DNA from: Bacillus zhangzhouensis
GTDB taxonomy: Bacteria > Bacillota > Bacilli > Bacillales > Bacillaceae
DNA: 64,000 bases
Assembly (NCBI RefSeq): GCF_000715205.1
Contig: NZ_JOTP01000006.1
Coordinates: 124,001-188,000 of the forward strand
Reading direction: 5' to 3'
Below are positions 22,293-31,017 of the stretch, one piece after another (within the stretch, counting starts at the first letter, position 1; each line of letters begins with the position of its first letter). The translations under genes were made by a program, and so were the position numbers. The notes under the pieces are model-generated. The model did not search any database, had not been told where the DNA came from, and saw only the letters and a list, made by a program, of their open reading frames with translations.

Positions 22293-22490
22293 GACTATTT
22301 TTCCTTCAAATACGATTTTTTTCCCAATCGGAATGATCTGAATCGACCCATTTTCCTTCTTTTCCTGAAAGATCGGCTCCTCCATTCGACGGACAGGCGA
22401 ATAGCCTTCCTCAGCCATCTGGGCCAACACTTGGTCGATCGTCATGTCGTCTTCCACGTAGAATTTCTTCTTCTTTGGTTTTGCAGTCAT
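22290..22490 (-). CDS. yebG: NETI-motif protein YebG
   Basis: A 66-residue basic, soluble protein with no membrane segment, starting [15 protein letters not shown] and ending [11 protein letters not shown]. It matches the short NETI-motif family represented by B. subtilis YebG, including its place between yebE and purE. It overlaps yebE by 4 bp, so the two are co-translated. Biochemical role unknown. Confidence 0.85.
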   Translation of the reverse strand: MTAKPKKKKFYVEDDMTIDQVLAQMAEEGYSPVRRMEEPIFQEKKENGSIQIIPIGKKIVFEGKIV

Positions 22491-23041
22491 TCTTTAATTC
22501 TCCTTTTCTTCACAGCCTTCACCCAGAAGCCGCCGTGAATCGATTTGGGCTCATATGAGATGATAAACGCCTTTGAATCAAGCGTTTTAATCGTTTCATA
22601 TAATTGCAGTTCATATTTTCTCGGTGTTAAAATTTGCATTGCTGACCGGTCTCCTTCAAGACCGCCTGCTGCCCAAGTGGTGACACCATATCCTTTTTCC
22701 CTCAGTTGTCTTGGGAGATCAAGATCCAATTCTTTTGTAATCACGTTCACAGTAATGTAGCCAAGTGCCAGCTTCTCTTCAATTTTCATCCCGACAATGA
22801 TCCCAATCCCATAACCTAGTGCATACGCAAGAACATTTTGTACCTGGTCTAAGTTATCTAGCACAATGCTTAACCCAATCACATAAATGAGCATTTCGAC
22901 CGTACCAGCAAAAGCTGCTGCGTACCGTCTACCTTTCATTGTTAAAATCAATCGCATGGTGGAGAAAGAGACATAGACAATATTAATGACTAAAATGATT
23001 AAAACCATGGTGAACGCATTGGATAAAAGTTGTTGAAGCAC
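22487..23041 (-). CDS. yebE: UPF0316/DUF2179 membrane protein YebE
   Basis: A 184-residue protein with three N-terminal membrane helices (to about residue 85) and a C-terminal cytoplasmic DUF2179 domain ([22 protein letters not shown] onward), a domain shared with YitT-type proteins. I chose GTG 23041 ([10 protein letters not shown]) because GGGGG lies eight bases upstream and the length equals the B. subtilis protein; a GTG at 23059 adds six residues. The terminal KKRRIKE tail is conserved. Function is not established. Confidence 0.88.
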   Translation of the reverse strand: MLQQLLSNAFTMVLIILVINIVYVSFSTMRLILTMKGRRYAAAFAGTVEMLIYVIGLSIVLDNLDQVQNVLAYALGYGIGIIVGMKIEEKLALGYITVNVITKELDLDLPRQLREKGYGVTTWAAGGLEGDRSAMQILTPRKYELQLYETIKTLDSKAFIISYEPKSIHGGFWVKAVKKRRIKE

Positions 23042-23202
23042 GATTCGAACCCCCTGCACTAAAAATCAAATAAAGCACCCCATATTCTACTAGAGAACAA
23101 ACCTTGATACAATCAAATTTGCGCGAGAAAAACACATATATCTTTCGACAACAAGGGTGGTCTTTGTTACCAAGAGTTTACCCGTTTTTTTCTCTTCTCA
23201 AC

Positions 23203-23238
23203 ATGAAAACCTCCTTTTTAGAAAAAGGAGGTTTTCAA
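23203..23238 (-). terminator. Terminator of yebC
   Basis: GAAAACCTCCTTTTT and AAAAAGGAGGTTTTC form a nearly perfect 15-bp hairpin just after the yebC stop. It separates yebC from yebE. Confidence 0.88.
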
Positions 23239-23244
23239 CGATAT

Positions 23245-24036
23245 TTATCCAAACCGGACAGGAACAAGTGATGGAATCAAATACTCTCCAACAATGCTCC
23301 AGAGCAGTGCAATAATGACCAGCTCAACCAATAAAAATACCCAGCCAGCATACATCAAATCTCCGCGCATGGCTTCATGCTCTGAATGAATGGAACGAAA
23401 GAGCACCACTGCAATTAACTGGAGACCGAAAAACATCATCACGGATAACATAACAGTCACATATGGAATATTCAGCATGGCAAATACAAGCCAAAGGATG
23501 GATAAAACCAAAACCGGGACAAGTGCGGCACCAAACTTCATGATCACTTCTTTCAGCGATATGTTCCCTTTTAGCATGTACTTTCCAAGTACCCAAACCG
23601 TGAGCATCATCAATGTCAACAGAATGAGTGTAAAGACTGATACCTTCAAAAAGGCGTCACCAAAAGAATAATGAATGCCAAAGCCTAATAAACGGGTCTT
23701 AGACGCCTTTAATTGAACATAGTTCCCTAAAGCAAAAAACACGCTGAATAACACAATGGAAATCCAGGCGTACTTCATGCGTAATGTTTCCGCTTGATTT
23801 ATGGCACGACTAGGTGATTTTAACATCGCAAGTCCATATGAGCCATAGCGCTTAAAAGCACCACCTACGCCTCTCAATATGCGCTGAAGGGCTGAACGCT
23901 CATCATCAGCCGCCTTTGAAGTTCTTCCTCGTTTTGCAGTGCTGCGGCTAAGACGGGATTGCCTTGTTTCTTGATCTATTGTTGGCTCGTCATTTTTCAT
24001 TTCAGATGTGACCTGCTCTTGATCTTTCTCTAACAT
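23245..24036 (-). CDS. yebC: Yip1-like membrane protein YebC
   Basis: A 263-residue protein with a charged, disordered-looking cytoplasmic N-terminus (about 1-85, rich in Arg, Lys, Glu) and five or so membrane helices from about residue 90, ending at LIPSLVPVRFG. This is the layout of the Yip1-like family and the length of B. subtilis YebC (not the unrelated YebC/PmpR regulator). It lies between pbuG and yebE as in B. subtilis, with its own terminator. The role is unknown. Confidence 0.82.
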   Translation of the reverse strand: MLEKDQEQVTSEMKNDEPTIDQETRQSRLSRSTAKRGRTSKAADDERSALQRILRGVGGAFKRYGSYGLAMLKSPSRAINQAETLRMKYAWISIVLFSVFFALGNYVQLKASKTRLLGFGIHYSFGDAFLKVSVFTLILLTLMMLTVWVLGKYMLKGNISLKEVIMKFGAALVPVLVLSILWLVFAMLNIPYVTVMLSVMMFFGLQLIAVVLFRSIHSEHEAMRGDLMYAGWVFLLVELVIIALLWSIVGEYLIPSLVPVRFG

Positions 24037-24208
24037 CTCATATCAACTCCTATCCAATCCTTACAGGCTCAGGTGAATGACCTGTTCGGATGACTCCTAT
24101 TAAAGTAGCGGAGTCTCTCTATTCAGTCAAGATTCCTTGACCGTCATACGAATAGACGGATAAAAGACCGCAGAGGTTTTAACACGGTGAGAAAATAAGA
24201 CAAAACAA

Positions 24209-24234
24209 AAAAGCTGATGGCTGCATCAGCTTTC
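24209..24234 (-). terminator. Terminator downstream of yezD
   Basis: AAGCTGATG/CATCAGCTT with a four-base loop and a run of six Ts on the minus strand follows the yezD stop by about 20 bp. A weaker GACTCC/GGAGTC hairpin follows near 24091-24114. Confidence 0.85.
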
Positions 24235-24253
24235 ATCATCTTATATGAGCTCG

Positions 24254-24436
24254 TCATGAGCGATAGTGACTCCGCTTTGTTTTCTGAACCCGGAGATTCT
24301 CCTGATGAGCAGGGAAACGGGTCTTTTCTGTCGTATCGACTTGTGTAATATGTCCATTATGAATGGTGATCACCACTGATCCATACTCAATCCCTTTTAA
24401 GGCAGATAAAATAAAATTCAGTTTTTGTTCATCCAT
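24254..24436 (-). CDS. yezD: YezD-family protein (DUF2292)
   Basis: A 60-residue soluble protein whose core GIEYGSVVITIHNGHITQVDTTEK is the DUF2292/YezD signature, a small beta-rich domain often found near sulfur metabolism genes in Firmicutes. It follows the FbpA-like gene by 18 bp and shares its promoter at 24731-24759. Basic C-terminal tail (KTKRSHYRS). No activity is known. Confidence 0.8.
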   Translation of the reverse strand: MDEQKLNFILSALKGIEYGSVVITIHNGHITQVDTTEKTRFPAHQENLRVQKTKRSHYRS

Positions 24437-24454
24437 CGCTCATCCCCCATCCCA

Positions 24455-24616
24455 CTATTTTTGCTTTCGCTCTTTTACATAGAGAACCTCATTTTCCAGC
24501 TCATGAATCGTATAATGCATGAGCGCTTCCTGTTTTTCTTCATGCCCCGATAAAAGGAGCTTCTCAATCAATACCTGCTTTTTCCGCTCAATCACCTGCC
24601 TAAGCCAGCGTGACAA
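24455..24616 (-). CDS. Small FbpA-like basic protein
   Basis: A 53-residue reading frame starting at TTG 24616 with GGGGAGGGG just upstream. The sequence (SRWLRQVIERKKQVLIEKLL, then an acidic turn and HYTIHELENEV) resembles the Fur-regulated basic protein A family of B. subtilis: a basic helix, a short turn and a TL-ELE helix. It heads a two-gene unit with yezD. I see no clear Fur box at its promoter, so iron control is not supported here. Family match is from memory and tentative. Confidence 0.6.
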   Translation of the reverse strand: MSRWLRQVIERKKQVLIEKLLLSGHEEKQEALMHYTIHELENEVLYVKERKQK

Positions 24617-24647
24617 GACATCCCCTCCCCTTTTTCATGAATACAAG

Positions 24648-24705
24648 AAAAAAAGGCACTCTGAAACCTTCTATTGAAAAAAGGAAATCAAAGCGCCTTT
24701 GGTGA
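24648..24705 (-). terminator. Intrinsic terminator inside the FbpA-like gene leader
   Basis: AAAGGC followed by an imperfect stem pairs with GCCTTT, and seven Ts follow on the minus strand. It lies downstream of the promoter at 24731-24759 and upstream of the FbpA-like start codon, so it would act as an attenuator or limit transcription into the unit. Confidence 0.65.
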
Positions 24706-24715
24706 TCCAATCAGC

Positions 24716-24759
24716 GAATTATGTCTTTTTATCATAAACACATAATTCCTATAAGTCAA
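24716..24759 (-). promoter_or_regulatory. Promoter with inverted-repeat operator before the FbpA-like/yezD unit
   Basis: TTGACT (24754-24759) and TATGAT (24731-24736) are 17 bp apart on the minus strand. A 9-bp inverted repeat, GAATTATGT (24716-24724) and ACATAATTC (24740-24748), brackets the -10 and start site, the position of a repressor site. The regulator is unknown. Confidence 0.65.
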
Positions 24760-24783
24760 CTATGTTTTGATTTTTTTAACAAA

Positions 24784-24814
24784 AAAACAGCAGCTTCCAT
24801 GAGCTGCTGTTTCA
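24784..24814 (-). terminator. Terminator of pbuG
   Basis: AACAGCAGCT/AGCTGCTGTT with a TCCATG-type loop, followed by seven Ts on the minus strand, 10 bp after the pbuG stop. Confidence 0.88.
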
Positions 24815-24823
24815 GATGTTCAA

Positions 24824-26149
24824 TTAATGATTTAAGAAAGCAAAGTATAGAATAAAGATGACAAACAATCCGTACATAATTGGATGGACTTCTTTCGCTT
24901 TCCCTTTAAAAATCATTGTGATTGGATAGAAAATGAAACCAATCGCAATTCCTGTCGCAATGCTGTATGTCAGTGGCATCATAATCATCGTGAGGAAGGC
25001 TGGTACCGCAATTTCAAAACGATCCCATGCAATCTTCGCAAGTGGCGCTACCATCAGTGCACCGACAATAATCAAGGCTGGTGCTGTCACATTCGAAGTG
25101 ACGACAGATAAAAGTGGCGAGAAGAACATCGCAAGCAAGAAGAAGATACCTGTCACGACCGCTGCAAAACCAGAACGAGCACCAGCTGCAACACCTGAGC
25201 TAGATTCAACATAAGACGTCGTTGTTGATGTTCCAAGAACAGAACCGACAACGATAGAAGAAGAATCCGCTAGCAGTGCTCTTCCTGCACGTGGCAGCTC
25301 ATTATTTTTCATTAAACCAGCTTGTGTTGCTACAGCCACAAGTGTACCTGCTGTATCAAAGAAACCAACGAATAGGAACGTTAAAATGACGACAAGCATT
25401 TGGATCGAGAAAATCTCTGGCAAGTGAATCAACGCTTGACCAAAGGTTGGAGACAGACTTGGAATACTTCCTACAATTTGAGATGGTACTGGCACAAGAC
25501 CAAAGATCATCCCTGCAATGGCTGTCACAAGCATCCCAATGAAGACACCTGCATTCACGCGAAGAACCATTAAAATGACGGTCACCACAATACCAAACAC
25601 AGTTAACAGCACAGGGCCACTATGAATGTTCCCGATAGAAACGAGCGTATTGTCATTATTGGCGATAATGCCAGAGCCTTGCAGACCGACAAACGTAATG
25701 AACAAACCAATACCAGCACCAACCGCCAGCTTCAGCTCAGCCGGAATGGCATTGATGATTTTTTCACGGAAACCTGTTAAAGAAAGTGCAACGAAAATCA
25801 ATCCTGAAACAAAAACACCTGAAAGTGCTGCCTGCCATGAGATTCCCATGCCAAGAACAACCGAGAAGGCGAAGAACGCATTCAGACCCATACCTGGTGC
25901 AATCGCAATCGGATACCTGGCGATCAATCCCATCAGGAAACACCCTGCCGCAGAGGCTAACGCTGTAGCTGTAAAGACAGCCCCCTGATCAATTCGTAAT
26001 TTATCTGGAAAATCCGGTACTGCCACTAAAGCAAGTGTGATCGGATTGACAAACAAAATATAAGCCATCGACAAAAATGTCGTTAAACCGCCGATGATCT
26101 CTCTGCGATAATTCGTTCCTAATTCATCAAACTGAAAATACTGTTTCAA
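24824..26149 (-). CDS. pbuG: Hypoxanthine/guanine permease
   Basis: An NCS2-type (AzgA-like) purine transporter of about 441 residues with some 12-14 membrane segments. GLTTFLSMAYILFVNP near the N-terminus, GMGLNAFFAF, and FFDTAGTLVAVATQ in the substrate-binding region are typical. The likely start is TTG 26149 (MKQYFQFDELGT), which matches the B. subtilis protein and has AAGGGAG ten bases upstream; TTG 26155 is also possible. An ATG at 26194 has no ribosome site. A guanine riboswitch and PurR boxes precede it. Confidence 0.93.
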   Translation of the reverse strand: MKQYFQFDELGTNYRREIIGGLTTFLSMAYILFVNPITLALVAVPDFPDKLRIDQGAVFTATALASAAGCFLMGLIARYPIAIAPGMGLNAFFAFSVVLGMGISWQAALSGVFVSGLIFVALSLTGFREKIINAIPAELKLAVGAGIGLFITFVGLQGSGIIANNDNTLVSIGNIHSGPVLLTVFGIVVTVILMVLRVNAGVFIGMLVTAIAGMIFGLVPVPSQIVGSIPSLSPTFGQALIHLPEIFSIQMLVVILTFLFVGFFDTAGTLVAVATQAGLMKNNELPRAGRALLADSSSIVVGSVLGTSTTTSYVESSSGVAAGARSGFAAVVTGIFFLLAMFFSPLLSVVTSNVTAPALIIVGALMVAPLAKIAWDRFEIAVPAFLTMIMMPLTYSIATGIAIGFIFYPITMIFKGKAKEVHPIMYGLFVIFILYFAFLNH

Positions 26150-26208
26150 AGCCAACTGACTCCCTTCATGTCCTTTTGCTTTAGTCTGCCCCATTCACAA
26201 GTCAAATA

Positions 26209-26234
26209 AAAAACGCCCCAACAGTTTGGGACGC
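26209..26234 (-). terminator. Riboswitch-controlled terminator before pbuG
   Basis: CGTCCCAA/TTGGGGCG with an ACTG loop and six Ts on the minus strand, between the aptamer and pbuG. It is the expression platform of the riboswitch. Confidence 0.88.
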
Positions 26235-26312
26235 TTGACTACAATTGTGAATTCAGACTGTGACATCAAACAAGAACAATGCATGATTTATATCAAACGA
26301 GTGTGAATTGAC

Positions 26313-26378
26313 GTAGTCAAGCCATTTACGGTAGCTCGGTAGAAACTTGCGGGCCATATCCCCGCGATTATACGACTT
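26313..26378 (-). promoter_or_regulatory. Guanine riboswitch aptamer of pbuG
   Basis: On the minus strand: ATAATC, GGGGATATGGCCC, AAGTTTCTACC, CCGTAAATG and GACTACG, i.e. the full purine-riboswitch core with the guanine-selecting C. It should stop pbuG transcription when guanine or hypoxanthine is plentiful. Confidence 0.95.
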
Positions 26379-26401
26379 CTATCTATTTGATTTCTGTGTC
26401 T

Positions 26402-26467
26402 ATTGTACCAACTTCATTTTTAAAACACAATACGAAAAGCGAACATTTTTCAAAAAAATGTCCGCTT
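26402..26467 (-). promoter_or_regulatory. pbuG promoter with PurR boxes
   Basis: Minus-strand TTGTGT (26425-26430) and TACAAT (26402-26407) are 17 bp apart. Upstream lie AAAAGCGAACATT (26435-26447) and an inverted, one-mismatch copy AAATGTCCGCTT (26456-26467), which fit PurBoxes. pbuG belongs to the PurR regulon in B. subtilis. The same inverted repeat could form a hairpin at the end of the convergent-side LysR transcript. Confidence 0.65.
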
Positions 26468-26521
26468 CATTCGTCTTATTACACGAATTTGGAAAATCAC
26501 ATCTAGTTCTTTATACACCCA

Positions 26522-27400
26522 TCACTGAATTCTTGTAAAAACCGTTTCAGCTACATCAAAAAATGCCTTCACAGCAGGAGAAGCTTGCGTGAGCGATGGA
26601 CAGGCAAGCGCCACCTCACGATGATGCGATACATTCAGATGACTGATCTTCACAAGTTGCTGCGTTTTCAGGAATAACTCAGGACCTATCGTCACACCAA
26701 GTCCTTCCCCAACCATGCGGGCAATGGTCGTACAATCATGCACTTCAAATAAAATAGACGGCTTGATTTGCGCCTCTGAAAAAATATCCTCTACATGGGA
26801 TTGATACATGCCAGTTGGCATAATAAATGGTTCATCTGCTAATTCTTCCATGTCTACAATTGGCTGCTGCTTAAAACGATGATTTTCGTGATAGGCGACC
26901 ACCATTTTATCTTTCATAAGTGGCAATAGATCAAACGCTTCATCTGCTTTCCCTTTTACAACAAAACCAACATCAATAATGCCAGAATCGAGCCACTCCA
27001 ATATTTCTTCATATGTCCCCTCATAGAATTTAAATTCAATCTTTGGATGCTTTTTCTGATAGCTCACAAGCAGCTTTGGCAATAAACAAGCGGATGCACT
27101 GGCAAATGTTCCAATTCGAATCAAGCCAGATTCAATATTCTTTGTGAGCGCAATTTCCTGCTGAATTTTCTCTACTCTATTTAGCACTTCTCTTATATGC
27201 GGAAGAAGGGTTTCGCCGATGTCTGTCAGCGTAATGCCCTTTTTTCGGTCACGCACGAATAAAGACACGCCCCACTCCGTCTCTAAACTTGCCACCGCAT
27301 GACTCACGGCAGACTGTGTCATATTTAATGCTTCAGCTGCTGCTGTAAAACTGCCAAGCTCGACCACCTTAGCCATCGTCTCGAATCGAACAAAGCTCAT
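26522..27400 (-). CDS. LysR-family transcriptional regulator
   Basis: A 292-residue LysR protein. The N-terminal winged helix-turn-helix (residues 1-60) shows the usual GSFTAAAEALNMTQSAVSHAVASLE pattern; the effector domain follows from about 90 to 290. It is divergent from an MFS exporter, the classic arrangement in which the regulator controls its neighbour (as for yybE/yybF in B. subtilis, to which this pair may correspond). Effector unknown. Confidence 0.9.
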   Translation of the reverse strand: MSFVRFETMAKVVELGSFTAAAEALNMTQSAVSHAVASLETEWGVSLFVRDRKKGITLTDIGETLLPHIREVLNRVEKIQQEIALTKNIESGLIRIGTFASASACLLPKLLVSYQKKHPKIEFKFYEGTYEEILEWLDSGIIDVGFVVKGKADEAFDLLPLMKDKMVVAYHENHRFKQQPIVDMEELADEPFIMPTGMYQSHVEDIFSEAQIKPSILFEVHDCTTIARMVGEGLGVTIGPELFLKTQQLVKISHLNVSHHREVALACPSLTQASPAVKAFFDVAETVFTRIQ

Positions 27401-27500
27401 GAGTATTCGCTCATCCCTTTCATGAAAAACATCAATTTTACTTATGTTAGCACGGAATTTAAACTAAAGACAACGTATCAACATGAAGGAAGGGTTCAAA

Positions 27501-28688
27501 ATGAAAAACACATCTCATCAGCTATTGATTGTTCTTTTAGCTGTCGGTTCATTTGTCACAGGCACGTCAGAATTCGTCGTGTCAGGCACACTGGACATTA
27601 TTTCTGACGATCTGCACATCTCAATCCCTGTTGCGGGTCAGCTCATCACCATCTATTCTCTTTTTTATGCCGTGGGTGCCCTCTTTTTAGTCATGGCCAC
27701 ATCGAAATTGAATCGAAAAAAGGTTCTTTTATCGGCTATTTCCATGTTTATAGCAGGTAATGTGCTTGCCTTTTTTAGCCATCACTTTATGCTGCTCATG
27801 CTTTCGCGGGTCATCATGGCCATGAGTGGCGGCTTATATATTGTGCTTGCAACGAATTATGCGGCGCAGATCGCACCGCCAGAAAAAAAGGGAAGTGCGA
27901 TGGCAACGGTGATCACTGGGTTTACAGTTTCACTAGTACTCGGTGTACCGATTGGAACATTTTTAGCAGGATATGTAGATTGGCATGCCATTTTTCTCAT
28001 CATTGCAATAGGAACCGCTTGTCTCTTGTTTCTTCTATATCGATTATTACCGCCTATGGAGGGACATTCCCATGTGCCATTCAAACAGCAAATTCAAATT
28101 CTTCAAGACCGTAGGGTGTTAAGTGGCTTAGCCACGACAGCGTTTTGGATTTTAGGCTACATGATGGTATTCGCTTATATCTCTCCATTATTACGACAGA
28201 CTGCCGGTTTTTCTCTTGAAATGACAAGTATCGCATTACTCGTTTTAGGGGTTTCTGCTTTTATTGGCTCACGCTTTGGTGGATACGCTGTCGATCAATG
28301 GGGACCAAACCGAACCATCTCCATCAGCATCACGGTTCAGATGCTCATGCTCTTTGCGTTATCTTTTACACAATTTTCTGTAGTTGGCGTCTTCATCACG
28401 CTCGCCATTTGGGGCACCGCAACATGGACAACAACACCAGCGAAGCAATTTTATCTCATCTCCCTAAAACCGGAAACATCGGAAACCGTGCTGAGTTTTA
28501 ATACAGCGATTATGAATATCGGCATGATGTTCGGCTCGTCAATGGGTGGTCTGATTATTCAATATACAAATGTAACGAATTTAAGTTGGATAGGCGGGTT
28601 AGCCAGTTTTGTTGCGTTGATGTTGATTCGGTACTCGTTCAATCGCAATCGACGGATGCATCAACAGATAAAAAGCGAACATGTGTAA
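27501..28688 (+). CDS. MFS drug/arabinose-efflux-like transporter
   Basis: A 395-residue major facilitator with 12 predicted helices. GSFVTGTSEFVVSGTL in helix 1 and the GGLYIVLATNYAAQIAP / GFTVSLVLGVPIGTFL segments in helices 4-5 (the antiporter motif C region) mark the drug:H+ antiporter-1 type. Start ATG 27501 has GGAAGGG upstream; ATG 27483 in frame does not. It is divergent from a LysR regulator and ends in a strong terminator. The substrate cannot be told from sequence. Confidence 0.88.
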   Translation: MKNTSHQLLIVLLAVGSFVTGTSEFVVSGTLDIISDDLHISIPVAGQLITIYSLFYAVGALFLVMATSKLNRKKVLLSAISMFIAGNVLAFFSHHFMLLMLSRVIMAMSGGLYIVLATNYAAQIAPPEKKGSAMATVITGFTVSLVLGVPIGTFLAGYVDWHAIFLIIAIGTACLLFLLYRLLPPMEGHSHVPFKQQIQILQDRRVLSGLATTAFWILGYMMVFAYISPLLRQTAGFSLEMTSIALLVLGVSAFIGSRFGGYAVDQWGPNRTISISITVQMLMLFALSFTQFSVVGVFITLAIWGTATWTTTPAKQFYLISLKPETSETVLSFNTAIMNIGMMFGSSMGGLIIQYTNVTNLSWIGGLASFVALMLIRYSFNRNRRMHQQIKSEHV

Positions 28689-28702
28689 TCATGTTCGCTT
28701 TC
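28672..28702 (+). terminator. Terminator at the end of the MFS gene
   Basis: AAAGCGAACATG/CATGTTCGCTTT with a TGTAAT loop overlaps the stop codon, and can serve the convergent anti-sigma gene too. Confidence 0.8.
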
Positions 28703-28706
28703 TTAT

Positions 28707-30158
28707 TTATCGATTAGCTTTTGATGTTTCTTTTTTGACTGGAATGGTTACCGTTATTTCTTTTTGCGGTGCCAACAGATTCAGATCTGACAAATTAAGA
28801 TAAAGCCCATAATCCTTAAATGAAAAATGTTTTAACGATAGTTTGTCTAACTCTTTCACATCAAATTCAAAGGTGGATTGCATAGAAGCTGTCTTTAAAT
28901 TGGTTACCTTCGCACCATTCCCCTTCAAGTAATATCCATTTTCGTAATTTGCTTCAGGGTCTGACCATGATTTCATTTTTTTAACATCGCCTAATCCGAT
29001 CCCTTCCCCTGCATTCTTCATCACATCTTCATCTAATTCTTCTTGGCCTACTCCAGTAAATTGATAATCTACTGTCACAGAACGGCCTTTTTGCTCAATT
29101 TTATTGATCTTAATCCCAATTCCATAGTGCTTTGTTTTAAATTGAATAGGCAACTTTGTTTGGAGAGGTATGATTTTGCTTTCTTCATGTTCTACCCACA
29201 AACTAGTGAAAAATGTAAGTTTTGTCGCCTTTGGGTCGATTGGCTGATTTAAGATTGTCATATGATTTATTCTCGTTTTTTTGTTTGAAAGTTGTTTTTC
29301 CTCAAATCTTGTCCCAGTCTTCAGTCTGTATTCATTTCCTAAATTATCTCTCATTCTATCTATTAAAACCTCATCATCTTTTGCGACACCATTGTAATCA
29401 ATCGCATATTGAATCACAGAGGAATTCACACCATTTTCCACCTCTATATCTCTCACCTGATAACGCCCATTTAAAATAGATACGTCTTTTTGCCCTGCTA
29501 ATAAAGTGGTTTTTTGCTTAACCACAGGTAACTCAAAGCGCCAATTCCCTACAATATCTCCAATTTTTGAAATCACGAGTGGCGCTTTTTGGCCTTGTTT
29601 GATCGCCTGTCCATTTGTATAGAATTCCATTCGTCCAGCATATCGACCATCTTTTAATTTTTTCAACTCCGGACTATCTATATTAGGTTGGAAATTTTCA
29701 TTGATCTGATCTGAATCAATATTGATTGGTATAAAATCTTCTTTTGTATGGAAATTCTCCACAGTAAACGTATAAACAAGCCGCCCGGCATCATAGTACA
29801 CACTGTTTACTTTCACAGTAACCCCTCTTGATTCAGCCCCCTCATTGACATGCTTCACCAAATCACTCTGAAAAAGAGACATTCCTACTTTATCGTGAAA
29901 CATCATATAAAACTGCCCAATAATCGGTACACGTGCCATCGCTGTATTAAGAGAAGGAAAAAGGAAGCCTGATGAAAAGTAAAGGACGATCAGTACGATG
30001 ACAGAGTATATTGGCGTTCTCCAACTCCATTTGAACCAGTGTCTTTGCTTTTCTGCTTTTACATCTCCCATTGCTTGACGAATTGCAGAGGTCAATTCAA
30101 CTTTTGGTACATCAATCTCTTCATAAAGCTTTTTCATTTCTTTTCGTTCCATCGACAC
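28707..30158 (-). CDS. Anti-sigma factor with DUF4179 domain
   Basis: A 483-residue membrane protein: a short cytoplasmic N-terminus (about 1-45) that would hold the sigma factor, one membrane helix near 48-70 (YSVIVLIVLYFSSGFLF), and a large extracytoplasmic part with a DUF4179 region followed by a DUF5643-like beta region. It overlaps the upstream ECF sigma gene by 38 bp, the normal pairing of sigma and anti-sigma. This resembles Bacillus envelope-stress sensors, but the signal is unknown. Confidence 0.85.
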   Translation of the reverse strand: MSMERKEMKKLYEEIDVPKVELTSAIRQAMGDVKAEKQRHWFKWSWRTPIYSVIVLIVLYFSSGFLFPSLNTAMARVPIIGQFYMMFHDKVGMSLFQSDLVKHVNEGAESRGVTVKVNSVYYDAGRLVYTFTVENFHTKEDFIPINIDSDQINENFQPNIDSPELKKLKDGRYAGRMEFYTNGQAIKQGQKAPLVISKIGDIVGNWRFELPVVKQKTTLLAGQKDVSILNGRYQVRDIEVENGVNSSVIQYAIDYNGVAKDDEVLIDRMRDNLGNEYRLKTGTRFEEKQLSNKKTRINHMTILNQPIDPKATKLTFFTSLWVEHEESKIIPLQTKLPIQFKTKHYGIGIKINKIEQKGRSVTVDYQFTGVGQEELDEDVMKNAGEGIGLGDVKKMKSWSDPEANYENGYYLKGNGAKVTNLKTASMQSTFEFDVKELDKLSLKHFSFKDYGLYLNLSDLNLLAPQKEITVTIPVKKETSKANR

Positions 30159-30666
30159 TCTCCTCCTTCTCCAATGTTTGCTTTAATAACTTTCTTGCTC
30201 GATACAAATGAGTTTTAACCGTTCCTTCAGGCACACCCATCTGTTCAGAAATCATTGAAATCGAATAATCTTGAAAATAAAATAGCTGAATAACAATCTG
30301 GTATTGCTCATCTAACACATCAAGTGCATTTTTTAAATCGAGCTTGTCTTCCAAAAAATCATTTCGCTCAACGCTTTCATGATGCTGTTCAAACGGAACA
30401 ACGTCTTGCTGCTTTTTCTTCATTGCAAAAATCGTATGAATCAAAATCCGCGTCACCCATGTAGAAAAATAAGCCGGTTCTTTTAATCCAGATAAATGTT
30501 TAAACGCTTTAATGACCGTCTCTTGAACGGCATCTAACGAATCCTCTTTACTTCTTGTGTAGAGAAAAGCCGTTTTATATAAACGCTCTTGATACATCAG
30601 CATTAATTTCTCAAATGCCGGGACATTCCCTTTTTGTGCTTTTTTAATTAGACGCACTTGCTTCAT
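30121..30666 (-). CDS. ECF-type RNA polymerase sigma factor
   Basis: A 181-residue group 4 sigma factor. Region 2 is at about 20-85 (AFLYTRSKEDSLDAVQETVIKAF), region 4 at about 118-170 (YSISMISEQMGVPEGTVKTHLYRARKLL). Start ATG 30666 has TAGGAGG upstream; the longer reading from 30747 has none. A GGTTTCA/TGAAACC element at 30713-30719 has the form of an ECF -35 site and might mean autoregulation, but the -10 is not clear. Paired with the DUF4179 anti-sigma gene. Confidence 0.88.
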   Translation of the reverse strand: MKQVRLIKKAQKGNVPAFEKLMLMYQERLYKTAFLYTRSKEDSLDAVQETVIKAFKHLSGLKEPAYFSTWVTRILIHTIFAMKKKQQDVVPFEQHHESVERNDFLEDKLDLKNALDVLDEQYQIVIQLFYFQDYSISMISEQMGVPEGTVKTHLYRARKLLKQTLEKEESVDGTKRNEKAL

Positions 30667-30845
30667 CTCATTCACACCTCCTACACCTGTTAGAGCAAGC
30701 TTTCTCTCAAACGGTTTCAACAAACGAAAATTTCTTTTCCTTACCATATGTCGGACAAAAATGGAAAAAGTGAAGAACGGTCCGCAAAGAACATGTTGAA
30801 TATTTGATATAATGGTAGAAATATCTACAAAAAGGAGTATATCTC

Positions 30846-31013
30846 TTGTTTCTATTTGAAGAACCCGTGTGTGCTAGCTGTCAGAAAAAGATAGAAGGTA
30901 ACGAAGAAGTGTACGTCAAGCTGGTCTCTCCAAAGAGACGAGGGATGACGGGGGTGAAGGCTTGGCTGAGGAATGAAGGGGTTTTTTATTGTAAGATATC
31001 GCATGGAGGATAA
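30846..31013 (+). CDS. Truncated small zinc-ribbon-like protein
   Basis: A 55-residue reading frame from TTG 30846, with AAAAAGGAG upstream and an extended -10 (TGATATAAT) near 30806-30814. It begins with a CASC pair and contains SPKRRGMTGVKAWLRNEG, then ends YCKISHGG. The intact relative at 36635 ends YCKKCF, giving a second CxxC; here that second pair is broken and the protein stops five residues after the lone Cys. Database entries call this family a hydroxamate-transport protein, which the sequence does not support. Probably a decaying paralogue. Confidence 0.6.
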   Translation: MFLFEEPVCASCQKKIEGNEEVYVKLVSPKRRGMTGVKAWLRNEGVFYCKISHGG

Positions 31014-31017
31014 CCAA

